Origin: Ignavibacterium sp.
GTDB taxonomy: Bacteria > Bacteroidota > Ignavibacteria > Ignavibacteriales > Ignavibacteriaceae
NCBI RefSeq assembly: GCF_025998815.1
Contig: NZ_AP026678.1
Coordinates: forward strand, 124,001 to 188,000
Direction: 5' to 3'
DNA length: 64,000 bases
Under the pieces are notes generated by a model. That model searched no databases, was not told where the DNA came from, and saw only the letters and a list, made by a program, of their open reading frames with translations. Numbering within the stretch: position 1 is the stretch's first letter; the number at the start of each line of letters is the position of its first letter. The position numbers and the translations under genes were made by a program. This document shows positions 17,988 through 27,994 of the stretch, in pieces.

Positions 17988-18215
17988 ATACCTTTATCCA
18001 CTTTAAACTTAACATAATATAACTATTCGAAATTAAGACTTCATATCTCATCTTAATTAGTAACTTTTTATATGATTATAATATTTACACAGGGCATAAA
18101 ACTCTTAATTGCAGTTATTTAATAATCTTTCATCATCACTTTTTGTTCAGAAAAAGATATGTCAGTATCTATCTTTAATATAGATCAATTAAAAGTCGAT
18201 TACTAAAAAGATTTT

Positions 18216-18259
18216 AAGCGTATCTGAAGCAAATGTGAAGCGTATGTAAAGCCCATGTG
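18216..18259. repeat. Four 11-bp tandem repeats (iteron-like)
   Basis: Four consecutive 11-bp units of the form AAGCnnATnTR: AAGCGTATCTG, AAGCAAATGTG, AAGCGTATGTA, AAGCCCATGTG. One turn of helix per unit suggests a row of protein-binding sites on one face. They lie 127 bp left of the tRNA-derived core at 18386. Confidence 0.7.
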
Positions 18260-18385
18260 AAAGATGTTTAATACAGTTAATCTATAACTCTTCATTATTT
18301 TTTTAGTAACAAATCCCTGCAGTCTTTAAAATCACAATTCATAACTTGAATGGTTACTGAAAGAGTCTGCGAAGCATCCTTTGGA

Positions 18386-18411
18386 GAACCTCCGACCCTC
18401 TGCTTGTAAGG
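18386..18411 (-). repeat. Left attachment-site core: copy of tRNA-Thr internal segment
   Basis: These 26 bases are identical, in the same orientation, to 54659-54684, the T-arm to anticodon part of the intact tRNA-Thr. Allowing a 3-base gap the match extends to the preceding GGAG. The rest of a tRNA is absent, so this is not a gene. It fits a duplicated integrase core left by site-specific insertion of the DNA between 18.4 and 54.7 kb. The left flank no longer resembles the 3' end of the tRNA, so this side has been altered since. Confidence 0.8.
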
Positions 18412-18492
18412 GGGGTCGGGGGTATTTAAATATTGTTTTCTTGCAAATTTCAAGGGTATTTTGTTCTATTATTGAACTATTTTTTGAGTATA

Positions 18493-18514
18493 CTACTTCA
18501 GTTTCTACTTCAGT
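18493..18514 (+). repeat. Left arm-type repeat of the island
   Basis: Two copies of CTACTTCAGT separated by TT. An exact 22-bp copy lies at 54560-54581. Each copy is just inside the tRNA-derived core (81 bp from it here, 77 bp at the right end) and both point the same way. This is the arrangement expected of integrase arm sites flanking the core in an attP. Confidence 0.7.
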
Positions 18515-19459
18515 TTTTAACAACTAAAAAGTTTCAAACAAACCCTCGAAAAATTATTTCTAATTCTGAAAATATTAGACTAATTCTTCAAACTCGAATT
18601 TATAATGGCAGCTTTGATTTATAACATCAGAAATTTAATGATTGCAACAACCTGAAATGCAAAAAAACATTCAAGCTTGCTTGCGACAAGTAAAGCTGAT
18701 TAACTTGGTTTTCAAAATATCAAGGAACAAAAAACCGATTAGTGGTCTATTTTTATTAGTTATTTTTTTTGAGAGCATTTTCACCTATTGTTCTAGATTT
18801 TCTTTTTCAAAGCCAATCGATTTTTATCTACTTAAATAGTACTTTTTTATTTTCTTTTTTGGATTTAAGCATATTCCTCTTAGAAGTCTATTATACTATT
18901 TTTCACTTGCAGCAAATATGAAAAATGTTATTTTTTAATTAGTCACAGATGCATCTTTCTAACCATAACCATTTCTTGCCATTTTTGTCTCTGATCTTTA
19001 TCATCGATAGATCATCATAGGAAACTAAGAACAATATCTAATCCAGCAATTGTTGCAGGAAGCTTAAAGATAGAGAAATATGTGTGAAACCAATTAAATA
19101 GCCATTAAAATGGTGACCAGATTTAAACTCAAGTTCAGACACTTTATCTGAAGTGTAAGATTTGATATAATTCTGTGCAATCACAAACTATCCTTTTCTG
19201 TGACAGAATGCTCTGGATAGCAGCAAGTTGTGAAAGACATTGGAATAAAAATATATTGCCAATGTTTGAAATTTAATTATAAGTTTATGATTGAAGGATT
19301 AAAAACTATTCATTATTTTTTATTAGATTTTTTAACAAATCTAGGTTCTAGAAGTTTTATCTTACAAACCCCATATTTTTATTATAATTTGGGGGTTCTG
19401 CGATAGTGAATAAAACAAAAATAACAACTTAAACATTTACCTAATTAATCTTTATTAAA
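18515..19459. other. Gene-poor left end of the island
   Basis: About 0.95 kb with no convincing gene. Short open frames here lack ribosome sites. On the minus strand around 18960-19200 there are broken stretches with protein-like composition (for example SELEFKSGHHFNGYL), possibly a decayed gene of unknown kind. No integrase remnant was recognised. Confidence 0.4.
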
Positions 19460-21478
19460 GTGAATATATCTCATAATATATTATCTAAGATATGTTCCTC
19501 AACTAATTTAACTGATTCGCAGAGGATAGCACTAACCTCAGTAAATGAATTTCTTAATTCCACTGATTATAATGTCGCAATCATAAGTGGAAGTGCAGGT
19601 ACAGGGAAAACATTCCTACTAAATTTAATAACAGAAGCGCTTGAGAGAGCAGGTATACCATTTCAAGTTGCTACCCCGACTGGCAGATCTTCTCAGGTGT
19701 TACGCTCAAAAGGAATCAAACAAGTAGGTACAATTCACTCTAAAATTTATTCCTATAATGAAATCATTGAAGAAAAATCCAAAGGAGATTTTATTTACTA
19801 TTTCAAATTAAAATCGAATCAAGATTCAACAAATACAGTATACTTGATTGATGAATCCTCTATGATATCTAATAAATTCAATCAAGATGAAATTTTAAGG
19901 TATGGATCTGGATTCTTATTAAATGATCTTATCAATTTTATCTCACCAAATTATTCAAATCAAAGAAAAATTATTTTCTTCGGTGACATAAATCAGCTAC
20001 CTCCGATTAATTCTTCAGAATCACCAGCTCTAAATAAAGATTATCTCGAAGCACTTTCTTTTGGTATAAGAGTTAAAGAATTAAAGCTTAAAGAAATTGT
20101 AAGGCAGACAAAAAACAGTTCAATTATTAGAAACGCTCAAATTATAAAGAATCAGTTAGAGAATAAAAATATAACTTCATTTAAACTTGAATTTGATGAG
20201 AAAGAATTCATAGAAATACAACCAAATAAGGTGATAAAACATTTTTGTGATTCGTTCATTATCGAAAATCAAAGTACTGTTTTGATTTCTTATACTAATG
20301 CCGCTGTTATGTTATATAATCAATCCATACGTGAAAAGTTATTTAATAACCCCAGTTTACTTGAAAAAAATGACCGCATAATAGTGATAAGAAATAATGG
20401 GAAATATCGTTTATTAAATGGTGAAATGGGAATAGTAAAATGGATTAGTCCGTATAATGAAATAAAGTTCGTCAATCTAAAAAACGAAAAAGAGCCACAA
20501 GAACTAATTTTTAGAAAGGTAACTCTAGAATTTTTTAATGAGTTCAATGAAATTGTTGAAGTATCACCCTTAATACTTGAGAATTTATTAGTTAGCCCTG
20601 AGTCCACATTAACACGCAAAGAAGCGAGAGCTTTAATGGTCGATTTTGTAAACAGGCATAAAGAGGTGAAGAGAAATTCAAAAGAATTTGCTGAACTTTT
20701 ACAGCAAGATCCTTACTTTAATTGTCTTCTAATTAAGCACGGATATGCAATCACCTGTCATAAGGCGCAAGGGGGAGAATGGCCTTATGTTTATTTTGAT
20801 TTCAGATTTCCCTCATCATATTCCTCTGATTATTTACGGTTTTGTTATACAGCAATTACTAGAGCTAAAAAAGTCTTATACGCGATCAATCCACCTTCGT
20901 CTTGGTCGGTCCCTATATCAGCCGATTCTCAAAATTTTTGTAATTTAAAAGTATCCGATGATAATCCAAAAGAAAATACGATATCCGAAAAAGCAGTAAT
21001 AGATCTGATTGAAAAATATCTTTCCGGACAAACACTGAAATATGAGGTTGAAATAAAACCTTACCGAATCAGATTAAATTATTTTATAAATAATAAGCCA
21101 CGTCACACTGATATCGTCTATAGGAAGGATGGAACTATTTCTTCAATTCAAAGTGACGAGATATCAGAAAAAAATTTAATTCATAATATTCTAATATCTA
21201 TTAAAGAGAAAAGAGTAATAGATAAAAAAAAGGTAGATTTTAATAGCCCTATTGTTGAACAATTAGTAAAAGATGTACAACAAAGATTATTAGGAAGCGG
21301 AATAATAATTGACAGAATAGAACATTTTAACTATCAGGAACGATATTATTTTTCTGATGGTGTGGACAGTTGTTCGGTAAATATTTACTATAACAGTAAA
21401 AACCGCGTTACAAGTATTAACCCGCACAAAGGGGAAAAATCTCTGATGACTAAAATTATTAAATTACTTAATGAATAA
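19460..21478 (+). CDS. RecD-like SF1B helicase with duplicated C-terminal domain
   Basis: 672 residues, GTG start. Predicted DNA or RNA helicase/ATPase. Motifs: Walker A SGSAGTGKTFLL (residue ~43), motif Ia VATPTGRSSQVLRSKG, Walker B YLIDESSM (~129), motif III FFGDINQLPP (~172), VRQTK (~211), motif V AITCHKAQGGEW (~429) and motif VI YTAITRAKKVLYA (~461). It is RecD/Dda-like, with no RecB or RecC partner nearby. After ~residue 515 comes a domain that seems to be duplicated: VIDLIEKYLSG...YFINNKPRHTDIVY and VEQLVKDVQQRLLGSG...YYFSDGVDSCSVNIYY. The stop overlaps the next gene by 8 bp, so the two are translationally coupled. Confidence 0.85.
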   Translation: MNISHNILSKICSSTNLTDSQRIALTSVNEFLNSTDYNVAIISGSAGTGKTFLLNLITEALERAGIPFQVATPTGRSSQVLRSKGIKQVGTIHSKIYSYNEIIEEKSKGDFIYYFKLKSNQDSTNTVYLIDESSMISNKFNQDEILRYGSGFLLNDLINFISPNYSNQRKIIFFGDINQLPPINSSESPALNKDYLEALSFGIRVKELKLKEIVRQTKNSSIIRNAQIIKNQLENKNITSFKLEFDEKEFIEIQPNKVIKHFCDSFIIENQSTVLISYTNAAVMLYNQSIREKLFNNPSLLEKNDRIIVIRNNGKYRLLNGEMGIVKWISPYNEIKFVNLKNEKEPQELIFRKVTLEFFNEFNEIVEVSPLILENLLVSPESTLTRKEARALMVDFVNRHKEVKRNSKEFAELLQQDPYFNCLLIKHGYAITCHKAQGGEWPYVYFDFRFPSSYSSDYLRFCYTAITRAKKVLYAINPPSSWSVPISADSQNFCNLKVSDDNPKENTISEKAVIDLIEKYLSGQTLKYEVEIKPYRIRLNYFINNKPRHTDIVYRKDGTISSIQSDEISEKNLIHNILISIKEKRVIDKKKVDFNSPIVEQLVKDVQQRLLGSGIIIDRIEHFNYQERYYFSDGVDSCSVNIYYNSKNRVTSINPHKGEKSLMTKIIKLLNE

Positions 21479-22760
21479 TTTTCTGGAAATAAGAAAAAGA
21501 GCACAAGAGCTTAGGAAGGGGAAAAAGTATTCTGAAGCTCTTCCGCTTTATAGAGAGCTCTGGGAAAAATGTGAACCCAAAGATAAATGGCACGGTTGGG
21601 GTTATGTAAATTGTCTTAATCAGTTAAAAGATTATAAAACTGCTTATGAAGTAAGTAAAAAAGTATATGAAATCGATTCCTCCTTTGAATATATTAAAGG
21701 TCAGTTTGCCTGGGCTTCGTATATGTCAAATATTAAAGATTACTCTGATGATAATTCGTTAGAAGTACTTGAAGAGTATATTAGTGAAATTATTACTGTT
21801 ACTGAAGGAAAAGAAAACGAACTTTTCCGGACTAAGTCAATTCTTAAAATAATGGATTATCTGTCTAACAAGAATTCTTGGAGCAAAGTTATAGATTGGG
21901 CTAAGCTTATTAATCCTGCCTATCTTGACACAAAACCATTCGAGGGTGTGTCAAGCGATGGAAAAAGGTTTAGAAAACCTTCTGATAAGGAGAGCTATTT
22001 TTTAAAGCTTTCAAAAGCATTAGAGAAAGAGGAAAAATGGCAGGAGTGTATTGATTTATGTAATAATGCTCTAATAATTTTTCCCGATGAATTATGGTTT
22101 AGCTGGCACAAAGCTTCTTGTTTAAGAAAACTCAAAAAGTTTAAAGAAGCCATTTCATTACTTGAGGAAATAAAAAAATTAAAACAAGATTGGTTCATTT
22201 TAAAGGATCTGTCAGCTGCATATTATGAAAATAAGCAATTTGATGCAGCTTTTAATAATTTTATCGATGCAGCTGTTTCACAGATTAAAATACCTGAACC
22301 AGCTAATAGATGGGAGTTATTTTATATTGGGGCGAGGCTTCTTTATAAACAAAATAACATCGAAATGGCTGATAAACACATTGCATTAACCTTTAAACTT
22401 CGTGAAGAAAAAGGATGGAAAATTCCTGATTTTCTTCAGACTGATGTTTATAGAAGAAAAATTGATATAAAGAAAACATCTTTAGAATTATTTAATGAGT
22501 TGAAAGATTTCTGGATTAGAGAGCAACAAAATTCTTTACCAAAGCAGACTGGTAGAATAAAAAATTTATTTCAGAATGATAAGGCTGGTTTTATAGCTGG
22601 ACAAGATGGAAAATCCTATTATTTCAAAGCAAATAGTTTCTTAGATAATAAATCACGATTAAAAGTGAATTGTCACGTTCAATTTAATATCAAGAAATCC
22701 TTTGATAAGAAAAAAAATCGAGAATCAGAAGAAGCTATTAATATCTCTATAATTCAATAA
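21471..22760 (+). CDS. TPR protein with cold-shock-like C-terminal domain
   Basis: 429 residues, coupled to the RecD-like helicase. Residues 1-330 are TPR-like helical repeats (YSEALPLYRELWEKCEP, WQECIDLCNNALIIFPDELW, FKEAISLLEEIKKLKQD). Residues ~358-429 resemble a cold-shock/S1-like OB fold: GRIKNLFQNDKAGFIAGQDG, then KSYYFKANSF and VQFNIKKSFDKKK. A protein scaffold joined to a nucleic-acid-binding OB fold next to a helicase suggests a complex that recognises single-stranded DNA or RNA. No catalytic residues were seen. The assignment of both domains is by pattern. Confidence 0.75.
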   Translation: MNNFLEIRKRAQELRKGKKYSEALPLYRELWEKCEPKDKWHGWGYVNCLNQLKDYKTAYEVSKKVYEIDSSFEYIKGQFAWASYMSNIKDYSDDNSLEVLEEYISEIITVTEGKENELFRTKSILKIMDYLSNKNSWSKVIDWAKLINPAYLDTKPFEGVSSDGKRFRKPSDKESYFLKLSKALEKEEKWQECIDLCNNALIIFPDELWFSWHKASCLRKLKKFKEAISLLEEIKKLKQDWFILKDLSAAYYENKQFDAAFNNFIDAAVSQIKIPEPANRWELFYIGARLLYKQNNIEMADKHIALTFKLREEKGWKIPDFLQTDVYRRKIDIKKTSLELFNELKDFWIREQQNSLPKQTGRIKNLFQNDKAGFIAGQDGKSYYFKANSFLDNKSRLKVNCHVQFNIKKSFDKKKNRESEEAINISIIQ

Positions 22761-22834
22761 TTCAAACGAAACCTTTTGTTTAATAAGAATAATAAAATAA
22801 ACCATTTTAATATCTAAAATTTTGTGGAGGTATT

Positions 22835-25800
22835 ATGAAATTCATCTCAGCTTTTACAGATGAATGTCTAAAGGATGCTAAAAAATATAATCTTGAAAAT
22901 GAATTGAATTACCTTGTAGAAAAAATTGAAAAAAATCAAACTTCGAGATTTTTAGAAAAATATAAATCTCCAGCTGTTGTAAAAAGAGCTGGTGGCTACC
23001 GTTTTATTGGATATGAAATTTTATTGGAGGACACAATCTTCATTGTTTTTTTGCGAATACTCTTAAAAGGCAAAAAAGAATACGAAGAATTTTGTTACGA
23101 TAGCGATAGTTATTGCAAAAACATTTTGCCGACTAATGATTGGATAAACTCAATTTGTGATAAGAAGAAAAATTCCAATTTGAAAGAGAAGCCAACATTA
23201 AGTGAATTAGAAAAATCATACTTATTTACTCCAATACCAGATGATTTTTCTGGCAGTATGATGATCTACGAATCTAAAAAATTTGTGCAAGAAATTCACA
23301 TCAGTGATTATAAATTATTTTTTGCTGAGATAATAAGAGATATTTTAGAAGATGAAGATTCATTAAATATATCTTCTAAGAAGCACAAACAAAATCCTGA
23401 TTTAATCATCTATTTCAAGTTACTGAAACAGTTTAACATACTTTTTCTTTACCAAGCGATCAATAAAAGAAATAATGAAAAATTTAATCAATCAGATTTT
23501 GAAAGGATTGTGAATTCTATTATTTCTGAAGAATCAATAATGAAAGAATGCTTCAGAACTTACCCTGAATATGTTTTATACGATGATAATATTTGGCTTG
23601 AAATTCAAAATGAATCCGAAGGAAATTTAGCGCTTTCTACAGAAGAAGCATCAATTTTAAATTCTATATTACATAATAAAGAAAATGAACCCTTATTTCC
23701 ACTCTTTATTAATGGCAGGGCTGGAAGTGGTAAATCTACCCTCCTTTACTATATTTTTGCTCACATACTCTTAAATCATATTTTAATTGAAAAAAGGTTA
23801 ACTACCCCTCCATTATTTCTTACTTATTCATTTAAGTTATTAGATACTGCAAAAAATACTATAAAGAAAATTTTAATGACTAATTCAAAAATTAGATTAA
23901 GATTACAAAATGATATAAATAAATCAAGAATGGTGAAAGAATATTTAGATTCTAAAGAATACGATAAATCATTTAAGACATTTCGCGATTTTCAACTACA
24001 ACTTTTGAATTCTAATAAGTTAATATACTTCACTAAAGATAAACATTATGGTTTTGCTAAGTTTAAAGAAGATTGGAGTAATTATTGTAAAAGAAATCCT
24101 GTTAGTTCTGTTCGAAGAATTACTTCTGAGTTTGCTTGGTATGTTATTAGGACTTTTATAAAGGGTATGAGAACATCTGTAGATGATTTTTTAGAGCCTG
24201 ATGAATATGTTAATTTACCCAGAGATCTAAAATCCATAGATAAAGAAACTTATAAAATTATATATGAAGATGTGTTTTTAAAGTGGTATAAAGATCATTT
24301 GAAAGATAATGAATATTGGGATGACCAAGATTTAACAAGATTTGTTTTAGATAACTTAGATGATCTTAACTTAGATTATCCAGCTGTATTTTGTGATGAG
24401 GCTCAGGATTTTAGTAATATTGAACTTGAATTGATATCTTCATTACCAATTTATGCGCGGAGAATAATAAATTATTCAGATGTTAAAAGAATCCCTCTTG
24501 CATTTGCCGGAGATCCTTTACAAACTATAAATCCCACTGGCTTCAAATGGAATACTGTTAAAGCAAATTTTTATGAAAAAATTAATAATGAATTCAACAA
24601 ATCAAAAAAAATATCGATGAATTATAAGGAATTAAACAATAATTATAGATCTTCAAGAGCAATCGTTGTATTCAATAACATAATTCAGCTAGTCAGAGCA
24701 ATTTTGTTTAATATTAAAGATGTTGCACCACAAAAAGCTTGGTTTTCCACTGGTTCATCTTTAGCTCCAACTCTAATAATTAACGATTTTTCAGTTCTTG
24801 ATGAAGCATTAAATGATGCGAACAAGACGAGAACTATCATAATACCTTGTGAAGAGGATCAAGAAAAAGACTTTATTTTGAATAGGGATTCATTTTTAAA
24901 GGAAAAGGCAATTATTGGCAATGATATCGTTCAAAATATATGGAGTCCAATGAATGTAAAAGGTCTTGAATATAATACTGTTATAGTATACAACTTTGGT
25001 GATTATTTAGCCACTAGCATTGGCATTAATATAAATGATTTATTGTCTGATTTTAATCCTGAATATTCATTGGAAGAAAATAAAAGGATTCAGCTAGAAT
25101 ATTTTTTCAATAAGTTGTACGTTGCTACTTCCAGAGCGAAGAAAAACCTAGTTATCGTTGATTCAGAAATTGGAAATAAATTTCTTTGGTCATTATTCAA
25201 TATTAATATCAAGAATTTAACTTCTATTTATTCTCTCTTTATAAATGAAGACATAGTCTGGGAAGAAGAAAATGAAATTACCGAATTCCAGTTTACTTCA
25301 GAAGTTCTTGAATTAGCAGTTGATAAACCCGAAGACTTAGCGAAACAATATTATTTAGATGGTATAAATACATCAAATCCTAGAAAGTTAAGATCTGCCT
25401 CCGAGTATTATAAAGCAGCACAAAAAGTAACCGAATCAAATCGTTCTCTTGCTAAGGCATATGAGCTTGAACATAATTATCCTAAAGCAGCTGAATATTA
25501 TGAAAAAATACAGGAAGGCGATAAAGCTACTCGTTGCCTTTGGTTATCAAATGACAAATCTAAGTACTCAAAAATTCTTGAAGTTTATGAAATCGTACCT
25601 GATAATCCGAACAATATTTTTAAGCTAGCCTCAAATTTTATGATCAATGAAGACAAAAAAAATAATTCCATTTTGTTTTTAAGAAATTTATCAAAGTTAA
25701 TACAGAATAGTGATAATCTCGAATTTTATTTATTAAACGATAAATCTTGGGATGATTTTTATAAAGAACTTATGAAAGCATTGGTCGATTATAGTCAGGA

Positions 25801-27265
25801 GAATCCGAATCTTAGTGATTGGGATGAGGTTTTGGTTATTATTCGAAAACTTTTGGAATATGGGATTCTAACAAAAAATAGAAAAGAATACATTAATCTT
25901 TTATATAATCTTAAACAATACAAAGATGTTATTGAAGAATTGAATGGTCAGAATGATACAGAAAATGAGTTTTATTTAAAGGCTAATGCGGAATATCTGA
26001 AATTTCCGGCGAATATTGAATACCTCTTTAAGTTAGGCCGATTTGAACAAATAGTTAAATTATTTTTTGAAAATGCTGAAGTTCACTCTGAGTTAAATTC
26101 TCACGTTTTAGAATTTATAATTAAATCCATACTAAACACGTCTCAACCTGACCCACTGGTGAAGATTATCAATAAATTCGGAAAAAATTTAAACACTTCA
26201 TTTAGTGATCAACTTTTAGAAAGAACCTTTTTATTTTGCTTTGAAAAAGAAATATACTCAGCTGGATTTAATATTATTGAAATTCTTGACGATAGGAAAG
26301 ATGACGAATTCTATATCAATCTCTTGAAAAATAACCTCGATAAGAATGATAAAAATTTAATCAATTATTTTTTAGCTCTATTTGTTTATCAAGAATTTTT
26401 ATATAATAGATATCATACTGTCATAGATATCTTAGAAAATCAAAGAGTAGAACTAAATTTTTTATCAAAAGATCTGATTAATGTCTTCTTGCTTCAGAAA
26501 CTTATTATTTTCGAATTAGCCTTAAAAAAGGATAAAATTTCTAAAAAACTAGAACCTAAAATGAGACTACAAGAATATATAAAAAAATTATTGGTAAATA
26601 GCGATATATGGAGAAATATGTGCAGCGTTCAAATTGCAGGAGCGGCTATTGAAAGGCTTGAATATCATAAAAACTCAAGAGATTATTATAAAAAAATAAT
26701 ATATGGAAATTTTTCAGAAGAAGAGCAGGAGTTTGCAAAATTAAGATGGTTAAAAGTAACATTTAAGCAAGCTAAAAATGAAAAATCCAACGAAAAAAAG
26801 CAAAAATTGGAAATAGATATACAAAATATGAAGAAAAAGTGGAATCTTGATGAAACGAATATAGATGATTTACCTGAGTTTCCTGAGGTATCTGATGAAT
26901 TTCAATTTTCTTTTGATGAACCTACGGAGTTAGACAAAACTGTTAAAACGAAGATAAATATTGATCTAAAGGTATCAATATCAATAAATGGAGAGGATAA
27001 ATTTTCGATAAAGAAAATAACTGAAAAATCAATATTAAAGAATGATAATTTAATCCTTGACGAAATAATATATTTTGATTTACAATCAAAACAATTTGAT
27101 TCAAAGGAAGCGAGCATAAATTTAATTAAATCAAATGATGACATAGAGGAATATGAAATTTCGGATTGGGGGCTAATTATTCAACTCTCAAAAAATAGTG
27201 AATCTGATTATTTGTCGTTTTATCATAAAAATATAAGTAGCAAAATCTTAGATATTGCAATTTGA
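22835..27265 (+). CDS. Giant UvrD/REP-type SF1 helicase with C-terminal TPR-like repeats
   Basis: 1476 residues; GGAGG lies 4 bp before the ATG. N-terminal ~100 residues (FTDECLKDAKKY, YRFIGYEILLEDTIFIVFLR) have the pattern of a small RelE-like fold, an inference only. The SF1 core has Walker A NGRAGSGKSTLLYY (~293), Walker B VFCDEAQDF (~517), FAGDPLQTINPTGF (~558), NNNYRSSRAIV (~605), MNVKGLEYNTVIV (~705) and VATSRAKKNLVIV (~765). From ~840 to 1350 the protein is helical repeats (AKAYELEHNYPKAAEYYEKI), followed by an acidic, Ser/Ile-rich tail. It lies 74 bp after the TPR-cold-shock gene, and the three genes probably act together. I know no named system with this set. Confidence 0.82.
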   Translation: MKFISAFTDECLKDAKKYNLENELNYLVEKIEKNQTSRFLEKYKSPAVVKRAGGYRFIGYEILLEDTIFIVFLRILLKGKKEYEEFCYDSDSYCKNILPTNDWINSICDKKKNSNLKEKPTLSELEKSYLFTPIPDDFSGSMMIYESKKFVQEIHISDYKLFFAEIIRDILEDEDSLNISSKKHKQNPDLIIYFKLLKQFNILFLYQAINKRNNEKFNQSDFERIVNSIISEESIMKECFRTYPEYVLYDDNIWLEIQNESEGNLALSTEEASILNSILHNKENEPLFPLFINGRAGSGKSTLLYYIFAHILLNHILIEKRLTTPPLFLTYSFKLLDTAKNTIKKILMTNSKIRLRLQNDINKSRMVKEYLDSKEYDKSFKTFRDFQLQLLNSNKLIYFTKDKHYGFAKFKEDWSNYCKRNPVSSVRRITSEFAWYVIRTFIKGMRTSVDDFLEPDEYVNLPRDLKSIDKETYKIIYEDVFLKWYKDHLKDNEYWDDQDLTRFVLDNLDDLNLDYPAVFCDEAQDFSNIELELISSLPIYARRIINYSDVKRIPLAFAGDPLQTINPTGFKWNTVKANFYEKINNEFNKSKKISMNYKELNNNYRSSRAIVVFNNIIQLVRAILFNIKDVAPQKAWFSTGSSLAPTLIINDFSVLDEALNDANKTRTIIIPCEEDQEKDFILNRDSFLKEKAIIGNDIVQNIWSPMNVKGLEYNTVIVYNFGDYLATSIGININDLLSDFNPEYSLEENKRIQLEYFFNKLYVATSRAKKNLVIVDSEIGNKFLWSLFNINIKNLTSIYSLFINEDIVWEEENEITEFQFTSEVLELAVDKPEDLAKQYYLDGINTSNPRKLRSASEYYKAAQKVTESNRSLAKAYELEHNYPKAAEYYEKIQEGDKATRCLWLSNDKSKYSKILEVYEIVPDNPNNIFKLASNFMINEDKKNNSILFLRNLSKLIQNSDNLEFYLLNDKSWDDFYKELMKALVDYSQENPNLSDWDEVLVIIRKLLEYGILTKNRKEYINLLYNLKQYKDVIEELNGQNDTENEFYLKANAEYLKFPANIEYLFKLGRFEQIVKLFFENAEVHSELNSHVLEFIIKSILNTSQPDPLVKIINKFGKNLNTSFSDQLLERTFLFCFEKEIYSAGFNIIEILDDRKDDEFYINLLKNNLDKNDKNLINYFLALFVYQEFLYNRYHTVIDILENQRVELNFLSKDLINVFLLQKLIIFELALKKDKISKKLEPKMRLQEYIKKLLVNSDIWRNMCSVQIAGAAIERLEYHKNSRDYYKKIIYGNFSEEEQEFAKLRWLKVTFKQAKNEKSNEKKQKLEIDIQNMKKKWNLDETNIDDLPEFPEVSDEFQFSFDEPTELDKTVKTKINIDLKVSISINGEDKFSIKKITEKSILKNDNLILDEIIYFDLQSKQFDSKEASINLIKSNDDIEEYEISDWGLIIQLSKNSESDYLSFYHKNISSKILDIAI

Positions 27266-27994
27266 TTATTCATGGAGTCTTTTGCTTTAAATAATATTAG
27301 ATAGAAATGTGTTATTAAGGATAATTGTTATAATATTATTTTGAGGTAGGGTGAACTTTTTTGCTGAATTCCAGCATTCAGAAAAATTCATCTTATAATT
27401 TGAAATAAGTGATATTGTGTATGTCTGGAAAGAATTAATATGATTATTTAATCTTAAAAGTTCACTGACCTAATTCACTTGGGTTTAGAGCTGGTGCAAT
27501 TGGAGTTGCCATTTTAGCAGTAAGGGATATATTTGAAGTTGACCATTTAAATCCTGCTGCAAATGTTTAATATTTATTAATTTCACTCAAACAGGCTTAT
27601 GATCAAAAAGAAATCTTACTGAAAAGCGTGTAGGAGATTATCAGAGATTTTAGTTTTGTGAAAATCTATATCGGTTATATAATTCATTTTCAAAAACATT
27701 CACTTTAATATTTCCAGTTATCTCTGTGGTCAGTAATGAAGAACTAATACCCTCTAAACCTCTTCATCTCTCTGTTTTTACTCAAGATATTCCGTTAAGG
27801 TTTTAATACCATACCAATCATTTATCTAAATAATAAAATTTATTGCATTTGGACATTTTTAATTACTATTTTTGAGGTAATCATTGGGAAATTACTGACA
27901 ATTTGATCAAATCCAGCGAAGACTCCTCTTTAAAAGCCGAGTTGGTGGGTAAGGCAAAACTTAATATAAAAACATCAAAAAATGAGATGTATTT
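27266..27994. other. Gene-free gap with possible gene debris
   Basis: 729 bp without a credible gene. A short in-frame stretch at ~27484-27570 (GFRAGAIGVAILAVRDIFEV, then HLNPAANV and a stop) looks protein-coding but is too short to assign. Another open run without a start (~27880-28060) overlaps the next gene. Probably remains of deleted genes. Confidence 0.35.

Noticed and set aside
18216-18259. Tandem 11-bp repeats as a mini-CRISPR
   Set aside because: The units abut with no spacers, and they are too short.
18380-18425. A second tRNA-Thr gene
   Set aside because: Only the T-arm to anticodon part is present. No acceptor stem or D-arm pairs, and a GGGTCGG run disrupts the fold.
18640-18839. 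A 65-codon frame as a gene
   Set aside because: It has no ribosome site, low-complexity hydrophobic composition, and lies in a stretch with stops in all relevant contexts. Nothing about it resembles a known protein.
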